Of a DNA stretch of 23,081 nt, positions 17,196 to 22,350 are shown piece by piece. Under the pieces are notes generated by a model, which saw only the letters and a program-made list of their open reading frames with translations, had not been told where the DNA came from and did no database searches. The first letter of the stretch is position 1. Each line of letters opens with the position of its first letter. The translations under genes and the position numbers were made by a program. Origin of the DNA: UBA1563 sp041667115 (lineage in GTDB: Bacteria; Bacteroidota; Ignavibacteria; Ignavibacteriales; Ignavibacteriaceae); assembly GCA_041667115.1 (NCBI GenBank), contig JBAYFO010000059.1, positions 1 to 23,081 of the forward strand, in the 5' to 3' direction.

Positions 17196-18147
17196 ATTGA
17201 TTCCGCTTAGAGAGTTGTTTACACCAGTTTATGGTGCTAATCTTGAATTAGTAAACCTCAATGTTTGCTCAAAACATGCTCAAGATAGCATAAGATTTGT
17301 TTCGAGAACAGAGGCTAATAATGGTGTATCTGCTTATGTCAAAAAAATGAATGAAGTTAATCCAAACCCAGCACATACTATCTCAGTGGCGGTGAGTGGT
17401 TCAGTTTTATCCTCATTTTATCAGGATAGTGAATATTATAGTGGAAGGGATTTGTACTATTTAGTTCCTAAGAGAAATATGAGTACAGAAGAAATGATAT
17501 TTTATACAGTTTGCATAAAGGCAAATCGATACAAATACAATTATGGGAGAGGGGCAAATAGAACGCTAAAAGAGATTCTCTTACCAGCAGAAATGCCAAG
17601 CAACTTTAAAAGTCTAATGATTGATAAAATCTCTATTCCTAAATGTGAACCTATTATGATGCATTGGGAAAATGAATTACACCACGAAAAATGGAACTGG
17701 TTTCAGATTGAAGAGTTATTTGAGATTAAAAAGGGAAAACGCTTGACTAAGGATGATATGGTTTTTGGAAAAACACCCTTTATTGGTTCAATAGCTTCAA
17801 ACAATGGTTATCGCGAATATATTAATCGAAAACCAATTCACACTGGCAATACAATCACAGTCAATTATAATGGCTCGGTTGCAGAGGCATTTTACCAACC
17901 CAAACCATTTTGGGCATCAGATGATGTTAATGTCTTATATCCGAAGTTTAGTATGAATGTATACAATGCTCTTTTTATTGCATCAGTTATTAAATTGGAA
18001 AAATACCGATTCAATTATGGGAGGAAATGGCACTTAGTAAGGATGAAAGGATCGTTAATAAAACTTCCCGTTGATAACGGAGGTCAACCCGATTTCGAGT
18101 TTATGGAAAACTATATTAAATCATTACCTTATTCTGCCTCACTTTGA
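17188..18147 (+). CDS. BcgI-like specificity (S/B) subunit with duplicated TRD
   Basis: A 319-residue DNA-recognition subunit. The protein is an internal duplication. The first half has RTEANNGVSAYV, TISVAVSGSVLSSFYQ, GRDLYYLVP and NRYKYNYGRGANR. The second half repeats this as SIASNNGYREYI, TITVNYNGSVAEAFYQ, SDDVNVLYP and YRFNYGRKW. Each half is a target-recognition domain of the BcgI/Type I S kind and would read one half of a bipartite site; a helical spacer around 155-180 joins them. It should direct both methylation and cleavage by the upstream fusion enzyme, whose stop codon it overlaps. The recognition sequence cannot be predicted. A short helical tail (FEFMENYIKSLP) may contact the partner subunit. 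Confidence 0.85.
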   Translation: MSKLIPLRELFTPVYGANLELVNLNVCSKHAQDSIRFVSRTEANNGVSAYVKKMNEVNPNPAHTISVAVSGSVLSSFYQDSEYYSGRDLYYLVPKRNMSTEEMIFYTVCIKANRYKYNYGRGANRTLKEILLPAEMPSNFKSLMIDKISIPKCEPIMMHWENELHHEKWNWFQIEELFEIKKGKRLTKDDMVFGKTPFIGSIASNNGYREYINRKPIHTGNTITVNYNGSVAEAFYQPKPFWASDDVNVLYPKFSMNVYNALFIASVIKLEKYRFNYGRKWHLVRMKGSLIKLPVDNGGQPDFEFMENYIKSLPYSASL

Positions 18148-18240
18148 AAAGAAAAACAATAATAATAAGTTGAACTAAATTCGACCCGGATTTGTTCGAT
18201 AATTAGATGAGGTGCGAAGTAAAATTAAAATAAGATATTA

Positions 18241-18271
18241 TTGACATTTGCATGAAATTAGAATAACTTTG
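18241..18271 (+). promoter_or_regulatory. Bacteroidota-type promoter of the toxin-antitoxin pair
   Basis: TTG (18241-18243, in TTGACA), a 20-base spacer, and TAACTTTG (18264-18271), an exact TAnnTTTG match. Transcription would start near 18278, only about 10 bases before the antitoxin ATG, so the mRNA is nearly leaderless; no Shine-Dalgarno is present. Confidence 0.65.
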
Positions 18272-18287
18272 CCCTTGGTTTTATAAT

Positions 18288-18965
18288 ATGTCACCTAAAA
18301 ACCCAACAAACCGCCCATTAGATAGAGTTACTGCCTCCATAGTATATGAGTTGGAGAAAGTTAATCTTTTTCATTACAACAAACTTGTTTATTTGTTTGA
18401 ATACTTTTACATAAAAAATTTCGGAAAAAGATTCACACAAGAAAAGTTCATAAAACTACCTCACGGCCCTGTTATAACAGATTACAAGAAACAGATTGGT
18501 TCGCTTGCAAAAGAAGGTTTCATTGAAGTTGATAGCGATCTTTTAAATCAAAAAAGAATGCTTGGGGATGACTACCAAACGGAAGTAAATATTTTTCGTA
18601 CCGAAACAACACAAGAGATGGTTCTTGATGATGAATTTTTGTCTAACTTCCTTCACAAGATTTTATATAAATATGGAACTTTATCAACTAAAGAACTTGA
18701 AGCGGTTGTTTATAGAACCCCACCAATGATAAACCTTATAAAAAAAATGGAAATGGGATTTAAAAAGAATATAGGTGGATATGTATTAGCTGATTGCATT
18801 AGATTTTTAGATTATAAAAATCCAGTTACCGAAGGTAGAAGAATGGCCATTGAACATTTGAAAAAATATCCATTTATTAATTTTGAATTACATAAAAAAA
18901 TAGCTGAAGAATTATCTCCTCTAAAAAATCTTCGACCGGAATGGGCACACTCGGAGACGAATTAA
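18288..18965 (+). CDS. Panacea-domain (SocA/DUF4065-like) antitoxin
   Basis: A 225-residue protein whose first half matches the Panacea/SocA domain. It has the helix HYNKLVYLFEYFYIKNFGKRFT (about 29-50) and the hallmark LPHGPVITDYKKQI (about 57-70), followed by a wing-like GFIEVDSD. The C-terminal half (about 110-215) is helical and unassigned. Panacea-domain proteins are antitoxins that pair with unrelated toxins and neutralise them, apparently by direct binding. The position fits: it is first in a two-gene unit with its own promoter, and the next gene starts 25 bp before this one ends. There is no N-terminal DNA-binding domain, so autoregulation is not evident. Confidence 0.72.
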   Translation: MSPKNPTNRPLDRVTASIVYELEKVNLFHYNKLVYLFEYFYIKNFGKRFTQEKFIKLPHGPVITDYKKQIGSLAKEGFIEVDSDLLNQKRMLGDDYQTEVNIFRTETTQEMVLDDEFLSNFLHKILYKYGTLSTKELEAVVYRTPPMINLIKKMEMGFKKNIGGYVLADCIRFLDYKNPVTEGRRMAIEHLKKYPFINFELHKKIAEELSPLKNLRPEWAHSETN

Positions 18966-19372
18966 TAAAACATATTCCCCCGCAACAAAGGGAAGTTTGG
19001 TTTGTGGAAGACTCTCAAGTTACGATGCATAGCGATGGAAGAGTTAACAAACATAAACGACCTGTGTTGATTGTTTCTTCAAAAATATATCTTACCAATA
19101 AAAATTACCCTTTCATTCACGCAATTCCATTAAGCACACAAACTCAGTTAGATAAATTTATTTTCCCAATTGAAAGATCTTATATTGATATTGTAGAGAA
19201 TTTTCAACCAGACAAAGATTCATGCGCCATAATTCCTTTATATCAACCATTAGAATTAAAGTATATAAAAGATCGTTGTGGTAAAATAGATGAAACTTGT
19301 TTTCACGCTATTTTTTATATTCTTGTTAACGAAGTTATTGGGTATGAAAATTATGATCTGGATATAGATTAA
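18941..19372 (+). CDS. MazF/PemK-like toxin (putative mRNA interferase)
   Basis: A 143-residue protein with the order of conserved elements of MazF-fold toxins: REVWFVED (first strand), HKRPVLIVSSKIY (the family's RPxLVLS strand), FIHAIPLSTQTQ (the xxPLT strand), KFIFPI, then a Ser/Cys-Ala-ile-ile-pro strand, LELKYIKDRCGKID (matching the family's lD..R...iG.l) and a C-terminal helix ending NEVIG. Such toxins cut mRNA at short motifs. The resemblance is at the level of fold pattern, and catalytic residues are not certain. The ATG lies inside the antitoxin gene in another frame (25-bp overlap), no later start is available before the conserved core, and there is only a weak Shine-Dalgarno, so translation is likely coupled. 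Confidence 0.6.
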   Translation: MGTLGDELIKHIPPQQREVWFVEDSQVTMHSDGRVNKHKRPVLIVSSKIYLTNKNYPFIHAIPLSTQTQLDKFIFPIERSYIDIVENFQPDKDSCAIIPLYQPLELKYIKDRCGKIDETCFHAIFYILVNEVIGYENYDLDID

Positions 19373-19419
19373 CAATATTATTTTAACTAATTCGCTAAAA
19401 TAAAAAACAAGGATTAATT

Positions 19420-19554
19420 ATGGTACGTAATGAACACACCTCAAAAAAAGTTGCTACAAAAGCGGCTAAACTTTTAAGCAATCCTAAAACACCAAAAGCA
19501 GTTAAAAGTGTCGCGGCTTCAGCTTTAACTCAACGCCCGAATAAAAAGAAGTAA
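19420..19554 (+). CDS. Conserved-looking 44-residue basic small protein
   Basis: A short frame with ATG at 19420 and TAA at 19552-19554. AAGGA lies six bases before the ATG. The protein is very basic (about 12 Lys/Arg) and Ala-rich: it opens MVRNEHTSKKVATKAAKLL, continues with NPKTPKAVKSVAASALTQ and ends NKKK. I recognise the pattern RNEHTS-K-VA ... KSVA-SALTQ as a recurring small hypothetical-protein family in many bacteria, often in accessory regions; its function is not known to me. It follows the toxin gene by 47 bp and precedes the right island repeat by 8 bp. It may be co-transcribed with the toxin-antitoxin genes. Confidence 0.75.
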   Translation: MVRNEHTSKKVATKAAKLLSNPKTPKAVKSVAASALTQRPNKKK

Positions 19555-19562
19555 TCTTACTT

Positions 19563-19639
19563 TTTAGCTCCGTAGGAGTTTTCTGTTTATAGCATTTTAG
19601 AAAGCACAATTATTTTAGCTCCATCGGAGCGGGCTGTTT
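19563..19639. repeat. REP-like double palindrome, right boundary of accessory island
   Basis: Direct copy of the 77-bp block at 15068-15144, same orientation, 68/77 identical without gaps. Its units have cores CTCC-GTA-GGAG (19568-19578 region) and CTCC-ATC-GGAG, each followed by CTGTTTA. The two copies enclose the restriction-modification, toxin-antitoxin and small-protein genes. Confidence 0.75.
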
Positions 19640-19669
19640 ATGCAATCGATTCAAACAATTATTTATTCC

Positions 19670-19706
19670 AAACCTCTGGTGTTTCCAAAACGTCGGAGGT
19701 TTTTTA
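19670..19706. terminator. Hairpin with T-run in the gap 19555-19760
   Basis: AAACCTC (19670-19676) and GAGGTTT (19696-19702) form a 7-bp stem with a 19-base loop, followed by TTTT. On the plus strand it could terminate the island transcripts. The sequence style (AAACCTC...GAGGTTT with inner TTTCCAAAA) resembles dispersed palindromes of Bacteroidota. The rest of the gap to 19760 shows no gene. Confidence 0.5.
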
Positions 19707-19760
19707 AAGCTTCCATCTCCCATTTTCCCCCGCTCATCAAACTATTAAATCTCACTTCCA

Positions 19761-20309
19761 TTATTTAGCTCCATACTTAACCTTCTTCTCCTTTACCTCA
19801 AACCCAATTTTTCTTTTTGGAGCCGGAGGAGGAGTTAACAATTGATTTATCGCTTCAAAGATTGCAGTTATCTGTTCATCATGCGTTTCAATTTTATACT
19901 CCAATTCTTTTAATTTTTGCGCCAACTCTTTGTGTGTTAAAAGCATTTCTTTCAGATGAACAAATGCGCGCACAACAAAAACACTTGCCTCTATCGCTCT
20001 TGGAGAATTAAGAACAGACGCCAGCATTAACGCGCCATACTCTGTAAAAGCAAAAGGCAAAACTGTTGAATGTTTTAGAGCATTGAACCGGTGCCAATTT
20101 GTCACCAGTTCGGTTTTTTCGCTAAGAGTCAATTGGAACATAAATTCTGAAGGGAATCTCTCCGGATTTCGTTTAACCTGCCGATTAAGATTTTTAGTCT
20201 CCACTCCATACAACTCCGCAAGATCGCGGTCAAGCATTACTCTTTGTTCTCGGATTAAAAGTATCTTGTTTTCAATTCGCTCAGTTGGTACTATTTCTTT
20301 TGTGCTCAT
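19761..20309 (-). CDS. ORF6N (KilA-N-type) DNA-binding protein
   Basis: A 182-residue ORF6N-domain protein. The domain (about 10-120) shows the family order: KILLIREQRVMLDRDLAELYGV, then ETKNLNRQVKRNPERFPSEFMFQLT, then LPFAFTEYGALMLASVL, and ends SVFVVRAFVHLKEML. A coiled-coil segment (about 125-158) and a Pro/Lys-rich tail (PPPAPKRKIG...) follow. ORF6N domains are found in phage and accessory-region proteins and are thought to bind DNA; no enzymatic activity is expected. It starts at ATG 20309, 6 bp after the 128-bp repeat copy A that separates it from the larger ORF6N gene. It is the last minus-strand gene of the cluster. Confidence 0.88.
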   Translation of the reverse strand: MSTKEIVPTERIENKILLIREQRVMLDRDLAELYGVETKNLNRQVKRNPERFPSEFMFQLTLSEKTELVTNWHRFNALKHSTVLPFAFTEYGALMLASVLNSPRAIEASVFVVRAFVHLKEMLLTHKELAQKLKELEYKIETHDEQITAIFEAINQLLTPPPAPKRKIGFEVKEKKVKYGAK

Positions 20310-20315
20310 TCGTTT

Positions 20316-20443
20316 ATTTTCCCTTTCATCAACACACCGGTTAAAATATCTTCCCCCGCCAAAAGCGGGGAAAGATACGCAATTTATGAAAGTTGCACTT
20401 CTTTCAACTTTTCACTTTCTACTTTCAACTCGCCGAAGGCGGC
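20316..20443. repeat. 128-bp direct repeat, copy A (leader of small ORF6N gene)
   Basis: Differs from copy B (21463-21590) at only two bases over 128, with no gaps. In the minus direction it begins with the small palindrome GCCG-CCTT-CGGC, continues with purine-rich GAAAG-type runs, contains the strong hairpin at 20347-20377, and ends directly before the ORF6N start codon. It sits 6 bp from the upstream gene's stop and 6 bp from the next start, so it fills the whole intergenic space. Confidence 0.95.
20347..20377 (-). terminator. Terminator-like hairpin in repeat copy A
   Basis: In the minus-strand RNA, UAUCUUUCCCCGC pairs with GCGGGGGAAGAUA (13 pairs including one U-G) around the loop UUUUG, followed by a short U-rich run. 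It lies about 70 bases after the stop of the PLD-fused ORF6N gene and 38 bases before the next start, so it could terminate or attenuate transcription between them. Confidence 0.6.
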
Positions 20444-20449
20444 ATCGGT

Positions 20450-21445
20450 TCATCCTTCATTAATTTTTTTAAGATTTTCTAAAAGTGAGAAGGCAGCCTT
20501 GTCAAATTTAGAAAACGCAAACCACTTTTTACCAAGGTCTTTCAGTGAAGCTCCGAAGTGATAAACTTCTTTATCATCAATTATTATAAATCTATCGTGC
20601 GCATCAGTAAATTCCTTTATTACAACAGAAGGATATTGCGCGTTAAATTTCTCTACATCAAGCAATATTGCTTTAGTGATTTTCTTCGTAAGGACAGTTA
20701 GAACAACATCCTTCCTCTTTTTACTAAACAAATCCAATGTTGTTTCATCAATGTAGTTATCAATTAAAACAATTGATCTTTCCGCTTTTCTGATAAGACC
20801 CGAAACAAATTTATACGCGTCAAAAATTTGACCGTCAAAAAAAATTCCTTGCTTTGGATCTAATTCATTTCTCTGTAATTCGTTAAACACTTTTTCAAAC
20901 TTTTCATCCGTTTCCATTTCGTACTTAAGTTGTTTTCTTTCAACCGTATCAATCCGTTGAAACAGTTGAGCGTTATTGATAATAAATTTACGCATTGCAA
21001 CGAATGCGCTGATAATTTGGATACTCATTTTTACTGCGGTCTCACTCTTTAAAACACCCGAAAGCATGGCAACTCCTTGCTCGGTGAAGGCAAAGGGCAA
21101 ATATTTTCGATGCTTTCCTCTTCTCTTCTTTAAGGTCACAATTTGTGACCTTAAAGATTCATCGGTTGAAGCGCCATTTTGGTACCTCAAAGAATTATTC
21201 TCTTCTTTTAAGGTGCCAAATTGGAACCTTAAAGCTTCCCATTCATTTTCATCTAACGCAAACATAAATTCTTCAAGAAAACGTTCTATGTTTCTTTTTA
21301 CAGCTTGATTCAATGCTTTTGTCTCAACACCATAAAATGATGCCAGATCACTATCAAGCATAACTTGTTCGCCGCGGATCGTGTAAATTTTCTTCTGGAT
21401 TGCAACAGCATCGAAAACTATTATTTTGTTTTGAGATTCTTTCAT
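20450..21445 (-). CDS. ORF6N domain fused to PLD-like domain
   Basis: A 331-residue two-domain protein. The N-terminal ORF6N domain (about 15-155) has YTIRGEQVMLDSDLASFYGV, ETKALNQAVKRNIERF and YLPFAFTEQGVAMLSGVL. A helical linker (about 155-195) leads to a C-terminal domain (about 200-330) with SIVLIDNYID and His283-x-Arg285-x4-Asp290 (AHDRFIIID), then YHFGASLKDLGKKWFAFSK. That is a single degenerate phospholipase-D HxKx4D motif with Lys replaced by Arg, so a nuclease or phosphodiesterase, or a non-catalytic nucleic-acid-binding relative, is possible. Between residues 72 and 110 three degenerate repeats (LRFQFGTLK, LRYQNGAS, LRSQIVTLK) are encoded by palindromic DNA. It is preceded and followed by the 128-bp repeat copies. 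Confidence 0.85.
   Translation of the reverse strand: MKESQNKIIVFDAVAIQKKIYTIRGEQVMLDSDLASFYGVETKALNQAVKRNIERFLEEFMFALDENEWEALRFQFGTLKEENNSLRYQNGASTDESLRSQIVTLKKRRGKHRKYLPFAFTEQGVAMLSGVLKSETAVKMSIQIISAFVAMRKFIINNAQLFQRIDTVERKQLKYEMETDEKFEKVFNELQRNELDPKQGIFFDGQIFDAYKFVSGLIRKAERSIVLIDNYIDETTLDLFSKKRKDVVLTVLTKKITKAILLDVEKFNAQYPSVVIKEFTDAHDRFIIIDDKEVYHFGASLKDLGKKWFAFSKFDKAAFSLLENLKKINEG
21127..21157. repeat. Perfect 31-bp palindrome inside the ORF6N-PLD gene
   Basis: TCTTTAAGGTCACAA (21127-21141), one central base, and TTGTGACCTTAAAGA (21143-21157) are perfectly complementary. A related imperfect palindrome (TTTAAGGTGCCAA / TTGGAACCTTAAA, one mismatch pair) lies at 21207-21233, exactly 78 bp (26 codons) away. 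Both lie in the repeat segment between the two conserved parts of the ORF6N domain. Confidence 0.9.
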
Positions 21446-21462
21446 TTTAAACTCATTCTTTA

Positions 21463-21590
21463 ATTTTCCCTTTCATCAACACACCGGTAAAAATATCTTC
21501 CCCCGCCAAAAGCGGGGAAAGATACACAATTTATGAAAGTTGCACTTCTTTCAACTTTTCACTTTCTACTTTCAACTCGCCGAAGGCGGC
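21463..21590. repeat. 128-bp direct repeat, copy B (leader of ORF6N-PLD gene)
   Basis: Second copy of the 20316-20443 module (126/128 identical). It ends 18 bp before the ORF6N-PLD start codon. Its other end encodes the last five residues and stop (PPSAS) of the 232-residue protein gene; the copy A equivalent lies wholly outside coding sequence, so in this place the repeat appears to have supplied the gene's 3' end. Confidence 0.95.
21494..21524 (-). terminator. Terminator-like hairpin in repeat copy B
   Basis: Same 13-pair stem and UUUUG loop as the hairpin in copy A, again followed on the minus strand by ATATTTTTA. It lies about 48 bases after the stop of the 232-residue gene, between it and the ORF6N-PLD gene. 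Confidence 0.6.
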
Positions 21591-22270
21591 GTGTCCGGCG
21601 GGGGAGTATCTCCACCATCATCACCTTTCCCTTTCCCGCCTCCCCCTTTAGGAATCTTTTCAAATTGAAGAAGTATCTCTTCATTTCCCTGGAAGGCGGC
21701 TTTAACAAAATTACGCAATTTGGTTTTTACGCCATTTAATACTTTATCCGCCGCGTCACGTACTAACGTTGCCTGCTCTTGCAGTTTTTTCGCATCCTCC
21801 TGCGCCTTATCCGCGTCCACTATCCTTGCAGCCGCTCCGTTTAATGCAGTAATATCACTCTGCACTAATCCGCTCTTCAAAAGCAGAACACTTCGCTCAG
21901 CAACAACAACCTGCAAATATTCACAGAGAGAACGCAGCCCATTTACAGAATTGGGGATTCGCTCACCAACCTTAAACTGACTAAGATTCCTCTTATCATT
22001 TTCATAAGCGCTTTTTGCAGCAGTATAAATTTTGGAGATCAGCGCTTTGGTCTCCTTTACCGCCAGGTTTTGTTCGGCGGAAAAATCCTCCAAAGCTTTA
22101 ACTGCCACATTCTGCTCCCTCTCTTTTGCCGTAAGCTCTACAATGGCGGCATTCAGCAACGTTTGGGTTTCCGTTTGAAACCCTTTTTCCGTAAGCAGCG
22201 GCAAGTTTCTGGTTACGGCTAATTCAAGGGCGTTTCCGTCCTGCAAATTATAATTGATTTTTGTGTTCAT
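21572..22270 (-). CDS. Unrecognised helical protein with Gly/Pro-rich tail
   Basis: A 232-residue protein I do not recognise. Residues 1-195 look almost entirely helical, with long Ala/Leu/Glu/Lys stretches (for example LLNAAIVELTAKEREQNVAVKALEDFSAEQ and DADKAQEDAKKLQEQATLVRDAADKVL) suggesting a four-helix or coiled-coil bundle. The last 25 residues are low-complexity: KGGGGKGKGDDGG, then TPPPDTPPSAS. There is no signal peptide or membrane segment. AAAGGTG before the ATG at 22270 supports the start. The final five codons and the stop lie in the 128-bp repeat copy B, so the tail may have been replaced by repeat insertion. It follows the heptapeptide-repeat gene by 73 bp in the same direction. 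Confidence 0.75.
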   Translation of the reverse strand: MNTKINYNLQDGNALELAVTRNLPLLTEKGFQTETQTLLNAAIVELTAKEREQNVAVKALEDFSAEQNLAVKETKALISKIYTAAKSAYENDKRNLSQFKVGERIPNSVNGLRSLCEYLQVVVAERSVLLLKSGLVQSDITALNGAAARIVDADKAQEDAKKLQEQATLVRDAADKVLNGVKTKLRNFVKAAFQGNEEILLQFEKIPKGGGGKGKGDDGGDTPPPDTPPSAS

Positions 22271-22311
22271 ATAAACACCTTTCTAATAAGTTAATGAAAT
22301 AATGTATTTGA

Positions 22312-22350
22312 GGTATGAATAACTTGATATGCTATTGGGTGGCTCATACC
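22312..22350 (-). promoter_or_regulatory. Inverted repeat between heptad-repeat gene and helical-protein gene
   Basis: GGTATGA (22312-22318) and TCATACC (22344-22350) form a 7-bp perfect stem enclosing 25 bases; the right arm covers the stop codon of the upstream gene. There is no T-run. It could be a weak attenuator or processing site. Confidence 0.35.

Noticed and set aside
15363..18147. Classical Type I restriction system
   Set aside because: There is no HsdR translocase gene and the nuclease domain is fused to the methyltransferase, which fits the BcgI-like layout better.
20316..21590. Insertion sequence formed by the two 128-bp repeats around the ORF6N-PLD gene
   Set aside because: The repeats are direct, lack clear terminal inverted repeats, and the enclosed gene is not a transposase; a duplicated leader module fits better.
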